From WTJX01 sp045106295 (lineage in GTDB: Bacteria > Bacteroidota > Bacteroidia > Cytophagales > JAAEPT01), in contig JBGCEI010000070.1 of assembly GCA_045106295.1 (NCBI GenBank), forward strand, positions 1-9,899: DNA of 9,899 bases, in the 5' to 3' direction. The notes under the pieces were generated by a model. The model had not been told where the DNA came from and did no database searches. It saw only the letters and a program-made list of their open reading frames with translations. A program made the position numbers and the translations under genes. Position 1 is the first letter of the stretch; every line of letters begins with the position of its first letter. Shown here one piece after another: positions 1 to 7,637 of the stretch.

Positions 1-105
1 GAAACCACTATTGCAGCGGCTAATGATGGCATGGTTGTGAAGGCTATTCACCTTAAAGTAGGTGATATGGTTAATCAACAAGATTTAGTTGTTGAAATGG
101 AATAA
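1..105 (+). CDS. C-terminal fragment of a biotin carboxyl-carrier domain, probably pyruvate carboxylase
   Basis: Frame 1 is open from the first base to a TAA stop at 103-105, giving 34 residues that begin ETTIAAANDG and end DLVVEME. This is the second half of a biotinyl (biotin/lipoyl attachment) domain. The usual attachment motif is (E)AMKM, and the first residue here matches the position just after MKM, so the biotinylated lysine lies just outside the window. The pattern of xxDGxVxxIHxKxGDxV followed by xxDLVVExE is typical of the last strands of the fold. In pyruvate carboxylase and some acyl-CoA carboxylase subunits this domain is at the very C-terminus, as here. The wording, especially ETTI and KAIHLKxGD, looks most like pyruvate carboxylase, an anaplerotic cytosolic enzyme. 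A propionyl/acetyl-CoA carboxylase alpha subunit or a separate carrier protein cannot be excluded. The gene is followed by a strong hairpin terminator. Confidence 0.8.
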   Translation, partial: ETTIAAANDGMVVKAIHLKVGDMVNQQDLVVEME

Positions 106-130
106 AGTATTTTACTTAAAAAAATAGAAA

Positions 131-176
131 AACATAAAAAAAGGGATAAGCTCAGCTTATCCCTTTTTTTTATGTT
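131..176. terminator. Bidirectional intrinsic terminator
   Basis: A near-perfect inverted repeat: the arm 131-151 ends in GGGATAAGC, the loop is TCA (152-154), and the arm 155-176 starts GCTTATCCC. The A-run (7) before the GC-rich core and the T-run (8) after it pair with each other and extend the stem out to AACAT/ATGTT with one unpaired base. Because of the A- and T-runs the hairpin has a U-tract in either direction. It sits 25 nt after the carboxylase stop (+) and 17 nt beyond the stop of the convergent minus-strand gene, so it most likely ends both transcripts. Confidence 0.9.
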
Positions 177-193
177 AGGTGATTTTTTAGATA

Positions 194-1315
194 TTACTCT
201 TCTCCACTACCATCATCAGAGAAACCATTCTCATTCATCATAATAGCATTCCCTAAGATCATACAGAATAGATCAATATTTCTTTCGAAGTTGAAAAAAC
301 CGTCTGTATCTTCTCTATACATTTGTACTTCTATTCCATTTGAAAAGGCTGAAAAGTCAGAGATGTATTCCAAAGGAATTTCAGCTTCACCGTTACCTAT
401 AAAAATAAGACGCTTATTGGTAATGTAAAGCTTTCCTTCATCTAGTACATTCCAGTCGTCTCCTTCAATAGGATTTTCGCCTAACTTACCCATTTTCCAA
501 TAGATACCATTGGCTATTTTTTCGTTCATTTCAGCTCCACGGTACTTCATTTTTTCACCAGTAGGCTCGTGTGCCATCCAGTTAATTTGAGTTCTAAAAT
601 GTACTTTTTCACCTTTATCTAATTCAATATTAGCTTTTAGCTCGGGCATGTCACCATTTTCTATCTGCCAAAATAGTTTGTACTTCTCTAACTCTTGTTG
701 CGTATGCTCGTCTGCGGCAAATTCAATATCTAAATTCTTAGACAATTCTGCTATTTCAGCTTCTTCTTCTGGAGTAAGCAGAACATCTTCTAAGGCTTCG
801 TCTACCAGCTTTTGAAGTATTTCGTTTGCTTTTTCTTTATATAGTTTATCGGCGAATTTAGAGTCTAGACGTAAATCTTTCTGTAGCTTTTCAAGGAAAG
901 CTTTTTCTTCAGGGTCTAATACACTATCTTCTAATACCTCGTCTACTGCTTTCTGATATACATTGCCAGCAATGGTATTATGAATTTCATCTACTTCTCT
1001 ATCGTTTAAAGTAAGTATTCTTTTTAAATGACGAAGCTCAACCATTTCTTCATCAGAAAGGTAATGATCGTCTAAACAGTGTTCAAAAAATTGTTGGTAG
1101 AAACCTTTTATATCAGTTAAAAAGTGTCTTTTTAAATTTACTCTATATTTAAAAACAATCTTTTGAATTTCACTAACTCCAATTTTATTAATCTCTTTAG
1201 AGGCTAGTAAGTTATTGATTTCAATAATTGTATTAGGATCTGGCTTTTTATTGAAAAGTTTGAAACCACCTTTTATTGGAGGACCTAATGGTTTTTTTAT
1301 AAATGCATCACTCAT
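194..1315 (-). CDS. Uncharacterised protein with three TerB/Tic110-like helical repeats and a C-terminal PH/GRAM-like domain
   Basis: A 373-residue soluble-looking protein with no signal peptide or membrane segment. Residues 1-70 are a mixed N-terminal part. Residues 77-217 hold three helical repeats with an exact 47-residue period: the same acidic turn occurs at DDHYLSDEE (82-90), EDSVLDPEE (129-137) and EDVLLTPEE (176-184). Short helical repeats with such acidic turns resemble TerB-like and Tic110-like modules, but this is recognition by eye. Residues 230-355 look like a small beta-rich domain. They begin LDKGEKVHF and include LYITNKRLIFIG (296-307) and IPLEYIS (313-319), a pattern seen in bacterial PH/GRAM-like domains. 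The C-terminal tail is acidic. The start codon lies inside the stop of the upstream 142-aa gene (ATGA overlap), which supports both the start and translational coupling. It ends just before the shared terminator. Function is not known: a cytosolic scaffold, or a protein binding membrane or partner proteins through the PH-like domain, is inference only. Confidence 0.75.
   Translation of the reverse strand: MSDAFIKKPLGPPIKGGFKLFNKKPDPNTIIEINNLLASKEINKIGVSEIQKIVFKYRVNLKRHFLTDIKGFYQQFFEHCLDDHYLSDEEMVELRHLKRILTLNDREVDEIHNTIAGNVYQKAVDEVLEDSVLDPEEKAFLEKLQKDLRLDSKFADKLYKEKANEILQKLVDEALEDVLLTPEEEAEIAELSKNLDIEFAADEHTQQELEKYKLFWQIENGDMPELKANIELDKGEKVHFRTQINWMAHEPTGEKMKYRGAEMNEKIANGIYWKMGKLGENPIEGDDWNVLDEGKLYITNKRLIFIGNGEAEIPLEYISDFSAFSNGIEVQMYREDTDGFFNFERNIDLFCMILGNAIMMNENGFSDDGSGEE
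665..1087 (-). repeat. Three tandem 47-codon repeats inside the 373-aa protein
   Basis: The stretch encodes residues 77-217. Units start at residues 77, 124 and 171. The leucines L86, L133 and L180 and the acid pairs 89-90, 136-137 and 183-184 recur at exactly 47 residues. Units 2 and 3 share the frame VDExLED-xx-L-x-PEE and later A, L, K and L positions; unit 1 is more diverged (FEHCLDD, SDEE). The divergence points to old duplication of a helical-hairpin module rather than recent DNA repeat expansion. Confidence 0.7.
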
Positions 1316-1740
1316 GATTTAGTTTGTTTTTCTGTTGTCCAAGCTACTGATCTAACCTCTTTGCCTACTAAGAAAAGTATTCTAGCTGGTGAAGGTAATA
1401 AAATTAGTCTTGTATCATTGCTAACTTCTTCATCCATATCTATTAGTACACCGTCATTATCGTCTATGGAAATAAGTCCTTTTGCTTTATCTTCTTTTAA
1501 GTTTCTAGGAATGTAGGCAGTAGGTAACAAAACATCCGTGTCTGTTCCTAAATCTGAATGTATGTCAGAAAAAATATCTTCTAAGTACTCCCCGTATTCG
1601 TCAATAAAGTCATCTTCTACGTCATGTAGTTCATCCTCTACGTCGTCGTAGTTATTGTCATTGTATCCTAACAATTTTAACTCGTTTCTCTTCTCTATTA
1701 GTTTTTCTAAAGAAGCGTTTAGTTCTTCAACATTTACCAT
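1312..1740 (-). CDS. Conserved-looking acidic hypothetical protein, 142 aa
   Basis: I do not recognise this family. The N-terminus (about residues 4-24) is a short helix with heptad character (LNASLEKLIEKRNELKLL). It is followed by a highly acidic segment: residues 28-69 hold 19 Asp/Glu and no Lys or Arg. The second half (70-135) looks like a small beta domain, with PTAYIPRNL, ISIDDNDGVLIDM and a hydrophobic LPSPARILFLVG stretch. There is no signal peptide or transmembrane helix, so it is probably cytosolic. It is the first gene of a two-gene minus-strand unit: its TGA overlaps the ATG of the 373-aa gene by 4 nt. The promoter must lie in the 90-nt divergent gap shared with the phosphohexomutase. 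The coupling suggests a role together with the downstream repeat protein, for example as a small partner or regulator. That is inference. Confidence 0.7.
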   Translation of the reverse strand: MVNVEELNASLEKLIEKRNELKLLGYNDNNYDDVEDELHDVEDDFIDEYGEYLEDIFSDIHSDLGTDTDVLLPTAYIPRNLKEDKAKGLISIDDNDGVLIDMDEEVSNDTRLILLPSPARILFLVGKEVRSVAWTTEKQTKS

Positions 1741-1767
1741 TAGTACTTAAAAATATATTGTAGATTC

Positions 1768-1798
1768 TTTTATGATCCTTTTCTTTCACTTAATATTG
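1768..1798 (+). promoter_or_regulatory. Weak candidate promoter for the phosphohexomutase in the divergent gap
   Basis: The 90-nt gap 1741-1830 separates divergent genes and must hold start signals for both. On the plus strand TAATATTG (1791-1798) matches the Bacteroidota -7 consensus TAnnTTTG at all but one fixed position. A TTTA (1768-1771) lies 19 nt upstream, where the -33 TTTG box is expected. On the minus strand only a weaker TATATTTA (1806-1799) is seen. No Shine-Dalgarno sequence is evident on either side; both starts have A/T-rich upstream sequence, which is usual in this phylum. Confidence 0.3.
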
Positions 1799-1830
1799 TA
1801 AATATAGTAAATCAATTTAGTAGTTAAAAG

Positions 1831-3558
1831 ATGGATATCTCTGTAAAAAGTAAAATTGATAGTTGGTTAGCAGGTAATTATGACTTATCAACTAAAAATG
1901 AAATAAAAAAAATGCTTGATTCAGGTAATGAAAAGGCGCTTATAGATGCTTTTTATAGAAACTTAGAGTTTGGAACTGGAGGTCTTAGAGGAATAATGGG
2001 GGTTGGTTCGAACAGAATCAATAAATATACGATAGGAGCTGCTACTCAAGGAATTGCTAACTATTTAAAGAGAAATTTCCCTAATAAAGATCTTTCAGCA
2101 GCTATTGCACACGATAGTCGAAACAATAGCGATGTATTTGCAAATATTGTAGCAGACGTATTTTCAGCGAACGGAATTAAAGTATTTTTATTTGAAGCAT
2201 TACGATCAACTCCAGAGTTATCTTTTGCTATTAGAGAGCTAGACTGTGATACAGGAGTAGTTCTTACAGCTTCTCATAACCCTAAAGAGTATAACGGTTT
2301 TAAAGCATATTGGAATGATGGTGCTCAAGTTATTCCTCCTCATGATAAAAATATTATTTCTGAAGTTCAAGCTATTCAGTCAGTAGATGATATTCTATTC
2401 GATAGAGATGAAGCTTTAGTTGAAATGATAGGAGAATCTTTAGATAACATTTACTTAGAAAAAATATCAGGATTAAGTCTATCTCTAGAGAGTATACAAA
2501 AACAGCACGATCTTTCTATTGTATTTTCTCCTATTCACGGAACAGGGATTACATTAGTTCCTCAGTTATTGAAGAAAATAGGTTTTACTAATGTAACAGT
2601 CTTGGAAGAACAAGCAGTTCCTGATGGTAATTTTCCAACAGTTGTTTATCCAAACCCAGAAGAACAAGAAGCAATGAGTCTGGCGGTTAAAAAAGGTACG
2701 GATATTAATGCTGAATTAATTATGGCTACTGACCCAGATGCTGATAGAGTAGGCATTGCAGTTAGGAACTTAAAAGGAGATTTTGAGTTATTGAATGGTA
2801 ATCAGACAGGAGCATTACTTGTTTATTATGTGTTACTGAAAAACAAAGAGCTTGGCTTACTAAAAGGACAAGAGTTTACGGTAAAAACAATTGTTACCAC
2901 AGAGTTGATAACAGCTATTTCAAATGAATTTGGAGTAGAAATGTTTGATGTTTTGACAGGGTTTAAATACATAGCAGGTTTAATTAAAGATCTAGAGGGG
3001 AAGAAAAAATACTTAGTAGGAGGAGAGGAAAGTTATGGATACTTAATTTCTGATTTAGTGAGAGATAAAGATGCTGTGGCTAGTTGTGCATTTATAGCTG
3101 AAATGGCTGCTTATTTCAAAGAAAAGGGTAAGTCTCTGTATCAAGTGTTAGTAGGTCTATATGTAGAACACGGTTTTTATAAAGAGTCTTTAAAATCGTT
3201 AACCAAAAAAGGGAAGTCAGGTCAGGAAGAAATAGCTCAGTTAATGGAAGCGTTTAGGAAGAATCCACCAAAAGAGATAGCGGGTGAAAAGCTTGTGTTG
3301 GTAAAAGATTATTTACTTAATGAAGAAAAAGATGTAGAATCAGGCGAAGTTCAACAAATTGACTTGCCTAGCTCTAATGTGTTGCAGTTTTTTACAGAAA
3401 AAGGATCTAAAATATCCATGAGACCATCTGGGACGGAACCTAAAATCAAGTTTTACGTAGGTGTTAAAGGAGAATTAAGTGGCGAGAATGACTTTGATAA
3501 AATACATGAATCATTGAACAACAAAATGGATCAACTCATGGAATCGTTAGGTGTATAA
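1831..3558 (+). CDS. Phosphoglucomutase/phosphomannomutase (alpha-D-phosphohexomutase family, PgcA/PGM2-like)
   Basis: A complete 575-residue enzyme, close to the usual length of the PgcA/PGM2-like branch. All four hallmark regions are present. The phosphoserine loop TASHNP (146-151) has Ser148 as the phosphorylated residue. The metal loop DPDADR (301-306) supplies the Mg2+-binding aspartates. The sugar-binding loop GGEESYGY (397-404) and the phosphate-binding loop RPSGTEPK (531-538) follow. The N-terminal GTGGLRG (48-54) is also typical. The family interconverts hexose-6-phosphate and hexose-1-phosphate through a bisphosphate intermediate in the cytosol, feeding UDP- or GDP-sugar synthesis or glycogen use. 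Glucose versus mannose versus pentose specificity cannot be decided from motifs alone; GEESYGY and the length favour the phosphoglucomutase/phosphopentomutase-like branch. It lies upstream of a large glycosyltransferase on the same strand, with 135 nt between them and no clear terminator, so partial read-through is possible. Confidence 0.95.
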   Translation: MDISVKSKIDSWLAGNYDLSTKNEIKKMLDSGNEKALIDAFYRNLEFGTGGLRGIMGVGSNRINKYTIGAATQGIANYLKRNFPNKDLSAAIAHDSRNNSDVFANIVADVFSANGIKVFLFEALRSTPELSFAIRELDCDTGVVLTASHNPKEYNGFKAYWNDGAQVIPPHDKNIISEVQAIQSVDDILFDRDEALVEMIGESLDNIYLEKISGLSLSLESIQKQHDLSIVFSPIHGTGITLVPQLLKKIGFTNVTVLEEQAVPDGNFPTVVYPNPEEQEAMSLAVKKGTDINAELIMATDPDADRVGIAVRNLKGDFELLNGNQTGALLVYYVLLKNKELGLLKGQEFTVKTIVTTELITAISNEFGVEMFDVLTGFKYIAGLIKDLEGKKKYLVGGEESYGYLISDLVRDKDAVASCAFIAEMAAYFKEKGKSLYQVLVGLYVEHGFYKESLKSLTKKGKSGQEEIAQLMEAFRKNPPKEIAGEKLVLVKDYLLNEEKDVESGEVQQIDLPSSNVLQFFTEKGSKISMRPSGTEPKIKFYVGVKGELSGENDFDKIHESLNNKMDQLMESLGV

Positions 3559-3608
3559 TTGTAGTAGACCTAAAATAGTAGTATAATTGTTGTTCGTAAT
3601 ATTAAATA

Positions 3609-3640
3609 TTTAGCGCCTATAGTTTAGATTTTTACTTTTG
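3609..3640 (+). promoter_or_regulatory. Bacteroidota-type promoter for the large glycosyltransferase
   Basis: TACTTTTG (3633-3640) is an exact match to the -7 consensus TAnnTTTG used by the Bacteroidota primary sigma factor. A TTTA at 3609-3612 stands 20 nt upstream in the -33 position (consensus TTTG). Transcription would start near 3646-3648, leaving a leader of about 47 nt that holds the hairpin at 3660-3684. Confidence 0.55.
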
Positions 3641-3659
3641 TACACTCTGAGATTAAAAC

Positions 3660-3684
3660 ACTTCTACTATCTAATAATAGAAGT
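3660..3684 (+). promoter_or_regulatory. Leader hairpin next to the glycosyltransferase start codon
   Basis: The arms ACTTCTACTAT (3660-3670) and ATAATAGAAGT (3674-3684) pair over 10 of 11 positions around the 3-nt loop CTA, with one C/A mismatch. The hairpin ends 9 nt before the ATG at 3694, where ribosome binding would occur, and only AAAAACTAT separates the two. No T-run follows, so it is not an ordinary terminator. It could limit or expose the initiation region, or protect the 5' end of the mRNA. The role is inferred; the pairing is seen directly. Confidence 0.5.
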
Positions 3685-3693
3685 AAAAACTAT

Positions 3694-6600
3694 ATGGCAG
3701 TATCAATCAATAATTACATTGTTCAGGTAATTGGACTAGATAAAGAACTTAATTCTTTATTAATAGATTATTTAAAGAATATTCAGTTTTCGGTAAATAA
3801 AGATATTTTCGAAGAACCCACTTATATTCTTAACTCTACTAATGAGCAGGAAAGCAAGCTTAAAATTTGTCTTATTTCAGATCCTTGGATAGCAGATGTA
3901 GAACCTTGGACTGCATATTATAAGGAACAAATTGACCAACAAAAAGGTCAAACGAATTGTGTATTTCTTAGTGTCTATGATTTAAAAAATAATCCTAGCG
4001 AAACCGTCAATGCGTTAGAAAGGAAGACAGGTTTTAAAGCACTAAACGATGATCTATTTACTTTTTTAGTTCAAACTTCTTTTTTTAATCAAGCACATGA
4101 TCTAAAAAAAGTTTTAGAGCATAAAGAAAATAAAGAGTTTAAGTCTGTTTTATTACAATTAAGGAAATTACAGCTGACAGATTATAAGTTCGATGCTGTA
4201 GATATAGAGAGTAAACTATCCATTGTAATCCCTGTATACAATGACGGAGAGTACTTAGTAGAGGCATTAGCTAGTATAGAGCGAGCATATGTTGATCGAT
4301 CGGCTATTATTATAGTAAACGATGGCTCTTCTGCTTTAAAAACATTAACCATTCTCGATGAATTAGAAGAATTAGGCTATACTATTATTCATAAGGAAAA
4401 TGCAGGACTTTCTGAAGCTCGTAATACAGGTATTAAACAGGCAAAAACAGAATATGTATTATTGTTGGATGCTGACAATAGAGTAGAACCAAGGTATTAT
4501 TTTAATGCCTGTTACGTATTAGACAATAATTCAGAGGTAGGTGTGGTCTATGCTAAACCGAGAGTATTTGGGGTAACGAATCATTATAGGCAGGGTATTG
4601 AATTTGATATTGCTCGTTTACTAGCAGGTAATTACATAGATGCCTGTGCTGTTATTAGGAAACAAGTGTGGGAAGATGTTGGTGGGTACGATCCTAATAT
4701 GCCTGATCAGTTAGGATATGAAGATTGGGATTTTTGGATAGCTAGTTATAGTAAAGGATGGAGGTTTTATTTATTAGATAGTTATCTATTTGACTATAGA
4801 GTCAAACAAGATTCTATGGCAGAAAAATGTAATATTCCTGCTAATAGAGAAAGACTTGTTGAGTATGTAGTTTCTAAACATAAGGATGTTTATACAAAAT
4901 ATGCACCTGCTGTTTTATCTAGTATGCACTTGAACCTATTAGGTACTCAAGGAGTAGCCCAAGAAAGAAGAAAAATTATTGTCAATCAGACAAGACATAT
5001 TCAGAATATTGATGCAGAGAAAAATAAGTTATTAAAAAACATTGATGAGTTAACTCATGTTCGTAATGAACAAGGGGTTATTTTAAACCAACTTCAAGAA
5101 GATAAAAAAGAATTAAAGGGAACTATTTCAAGTAAAATTGATGATAAGCACAATGAGAGAATAATTACTGAGACATTAAAAAAAGAAAAGAAAAGATTCT
5201 ATTCAAAAATAAGTGAGGTAGAACAGAATTTAGCTAAACATGAACAGTTGCTTGCTGAAGAGCTTAAACAGGCAATAGAACCTTCTAGAAAGCAAAGTCA
5301 AGCAATTGCCCGTAATTTAATTGAAATAAGAGAAGAAATAGCTAGTACCTTATATTCTAATAAAGAACTCTTACTTGAAAAGGTGAAGTTATCTGCAGAC
5401 TTGGATCAACATAGATCTTTAATTGATACAGTACAATTACAAAAGAACAATCTTCTAGAACTATTTGAAGTTAAAACAAGAGATACAGATGCTATTAATC
5501 ATGCATTGAATATTGCTAATAATAAAGCAGAGTATAATGAGAAAAGGATAGGTGAATTAACTCTTAGGTCAGAAGAACTAAAAGAAAAGCTTTTCTGGAT
5601 AGAGAATAGTTTATCTGCTAAGATAAAAAGAGTTATAAAAAGAGTTTTTCGTTTTTTCTTTACTTCTGAAACAAATCGGAATATTTTCTCAACAGTAATC
5701 TTAAAAGTTTTGTTTTTAGCATCTCCTATAGGATTTAAGGTATTAAAAAGAGTATTGAAAAAGCTTTTTTACAAAGTATACTTACTTTTGGAAGATAGAG
5801 AAGTTACCGTGGTTTATGGAAAAATACAGGTTGCTGATCAAAATATGGTTCAAGAAGGAGAAAATCTTTTAGACCCTAATGTACGTTACCGTAGATGGGT
5901 ATCTCAAAACTTACCTAGAAAGGCAGATGTTGATATGTTCAGAGAGATAGCCACGTCATTCTCTTATCAACCGAAGATTAGTATTATTCTCCCTGCCTAC
6001 AATCCACCTATTGTTTTCTTTAGACAAGCCATAGAGTCGGTATTAGATCAAGTGTACACCAATTGGGAATTATGCATTTCTGATGATAATTCTACTGACC
6101 CTTTAGTCAAAAAGGTAATCAAAGAATATGCAGCTAAAGACAAACGAATAAAATATGTCATCCGAAAAAAGAATGGACATATTTCTGCTAACTCTAATTC
6201 AGCCATTGAATTAGCAACAGGAGAGTTCTGTTCTCTATTAGATCACGATGATTTATTGACGCCAGATGCACTTTATCAAGTTGTATTACAACTAAATAAA
6301 AATAAAGAACTCGACTTTATTTATTCTGATGAAGATAAAATAGATGAGCAAGGTCAATTACTTAATCCGTACTTTAAGCCAGATTGGTCGCCAGATTATA
6401 TTTTGTCTATAAATTACTCTACCCATTTGTCTACCTATAGAAGAATCATATTAAACAAAATAGGAGGGTTTAGAATAGGGTTCGAAGGAAGTCAAGATCA
6501 CGACCTTGTGTTACGTTTTGTAGATGAAATTACAGAAGATCGAATCTATCACATCCCACGAATCTTGTATCATTGGAGAATGCACGATCAATCAACTGCT

Positions 6601-7626
6601 AGCTCTGGTGGAGTAAAAACGTATGCTTACGAAGCATCAGTAAAAGCCATTAAAGAAGCATTAGTCAGAAGAGGAGAATCTGGTAAAGTAGAAATACTTC
6701 CTGGTTACATAGGCTACAATGTTCAGTACGACATAAAAGAAGAAAAGAAAGTCAGTATTATTATTCCTACTTACAATAAAACTGATATTCTGAAAGTATG
6801 TGTTGATTCTATAATTTCTAAAACATCTTATTCAAATTATGAGATAGTAGTAGTAGACAATAACAGTAACGAACAAGAATTCTTTGATTTTGTGAAAGAA
6901 TACGAATCAAAATACCCTGATATATTCAAATGTTACAGCCACAAAATTCCGTTTAATTTCTCTGCTTTAATGAACTTTGGTACTTCAAAAGCAACTGGAG
7001 ACTACCTATTGTTTATGAATAACGACATGGAAGTCATCTCCGAAGGGTGGTTGGAGAAAATGGTAGGTCAAGTTCAGCGAGAGAAAGTAGGAGTAGTAGG
7101 AGCGAAGCTTTTATTTCATGATGATACCATTCAGCATGCAGGAGTCTTAATCGGTCTTGGAGGAATTGCAGGGCATACCTATGTGAAATACCCTAAGAGC
7201 TACGACGGACACTTTAATAACGCTAATCTTACCCGTAATTACAGTGCCGTTACAGGAGCTTGCCTCATGTGTAGAAGAGAAGTATTGGAAGAAGCAGGCA
7301 TGTGGGATGAGCAGTTTGAAGTAGAATTCAATGACATAGACCTCTGTTTAAGAATCAAAGAAAAAGGATACCATGGTGTTTCTATGGCGGATGTAGTGAT
7401 CTATCATTATGAATCTTTATCGAGAGGAAATCCTTTGCAAACGACAGCTTCTAGAGAGCGTCACCTTAGAGAAGTGAAACGTTTTGTAGGTAATTGGAAA
7501 AAGTACATTGAAAACGACCCATGTTACAATAAGAATCTAACGCTGAAGAACTGTAATTTTGAAGTAAGTGTACTTAAAGAAGAACGAGAAGATATCATTC
7601 ATATCTACGACGAGTTATTTCAATAA
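3694..7626 (+). CDS. Large multi-domain glycosyltransferase with three GT2 domains, coiled coil and basic hydrophobic segment
   Basis: A 1310-residue protein. Residues 1-165 are not a GT2 domain and are discussed in the findings. GT2 domain A (about 174-370) starts LSIVIPVYND and carries IIVNDGS (206-212), the metal-binding DAD (259-261) in LLLDADN, and GYEDWDFW (341-348) at the catalytic-base position. Residues about 420-640 are charged, helical and coiled-coil-like. Residues 641-700 are rich in Lys/Arg with aromatic and aliphatic residues (KRVFRFFF, KVLKRVLKKLF), suited to membrane-surface binding. Domain B (761-970) has ISIILPAYN, SDDNS, DHDD (850-853) and SQDHDLVLR. Domain C (1019-1245) has VSIIIPTYN, VVDNNS, NND (1109-1111) and FNDIDLCLR. 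The B+C tandem and the preceding YRRW linker resemble bifunctional transferases of O-antigen, capsule or exopolysaccharide pathways. The protein should act at the cytoplasmic membrane face on nucleotide-sugars. Sugar specificity is unknown. No signal peptide is seen, and the ATG follows a promoter and leader hairpin. Confidence 0.9.
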   Translation: MAVSINNYIVQVIGLDKELNSLLIDYLKNIQFSVNKDIFEEPTYILNSTNEQESKLKICLISDPWIADVEPWTAYYKEQIDQQKGQTNCVFLSVYDLKNNPSETVNALERKTGFKALNDDLFTFLVQTSFFNQAHDLKKVLEHKENKEFKSVLLQLRKLQLTDYKFDAVDIESKLSIVIPVYNDGEYLVEALASIERAYVDRSAIIIVNDGSSALKTLTILDELEELGYTIIHKENAGLSEARNTGIKQAKTEYVLLLDADNRVEPRYYFNACYVLDNNSEVGVVYAKPRVFGVTNHYRQGIEFDIARLLAGNYIDACAVIRKQVWEDVGGYDPNMPDQLGYEDWDFWIASYSKGWRFYLLDSYLFDYRVKQDSMAEKCNIPANRERLVEYVVSKHKDVYTKYAPAVLSSMHLNLLGTQGVAQERRKIIVNQTRHIQNIDAEKNKLLKNIDELTHVRNEQGVILNQLQEDKKELKGTISSKIDDKHNERIITETLKKEKKRFYSKISEVEQNLAKHEQLLAEELKQAIEPSRKQSQAIARNLIEIREEIASTLYSNKELLLEKVKLSADLDQHRSLIDTVQLQKNNLLELFEVKTRDTDAINHALNIANNKAEYNEKRIGELTLRSEELKEKLFWIENSLSAKIKRVIKRVFRFFFTSETNRNIFSTVILKVLFLASPIGFKVLKRVLKKLFYKVYLLLEDREVTVVYGKIQVADQNMVQEGENLLDPNVRYRRWVSQNLPRKADVDMFREIATSFSYQPKISIILPAYNPPIVFFRQAIESVLDQVYTNWELCISDDNSTDPLVKKVIKEYAAKDKRIKYVIRKKNGHISANSNSAIELATGEFCSLLDHDDLLTPDALYQVVLQLNKNKELDFIYSDEDKIDEQGQLLNPYFKPDWSPDYILSINYSTHLSTYRRIILNKIGGFRIGFEGSQDHDLVLRFVDEITEDRIYHIPRILYHWRMHDQSTASSGGVKTYAYEASVKAIKEALVRRGESGKVEILPGYIGYNVQYDIKEEKKVSIIIPTYNKTDILKVCVDSIISKTSYSNYEIVVVDNNSNEQEFFDFVKEYESKYPDIFKCYSHKIPFNFSALMNFGTSKATGDYLLFMNNDMEVISEGWLEKMVGQVQREKVGVVGAKLLFHDDTIQHAGVLIGLGGIAGHTYVKYPKSYDGHFNNANLTRNYSAVTGACLMCRREVLEEAGMWDEQFEVEFNDIDLCLRIKEKGYHGVSMADVVIYHYESLSRGNPLQTTASRERHLREVKRFVGNWKKYIENDPCYNKNLTLKNCNFEVSVLKEEREDIIHIYDELFQ

Positions 7627-7637
7627 ATTCTAATTTT

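Noticed and set aside
3553..3590. Direct repeat GTATAATTGT at 3553-3562 and 3581-3590, considered as a duplication or insertion footprint
   Set aside because: It is only 10 bp and AT-rich, the first copy overlaps the phosphohexomutase stop codon, and no element lies between the copies. Chance is a sufficient explanation.
3694..7626. Possible frameshift joining two neighbouring glycosyltransferase genes
   Set aside because: The frame is open throughout, the linker between domains is a plausible coiled coil plus membrane-binding segment, and the sequence leading into domain B (YRRW linker) is typical of complete proteins.
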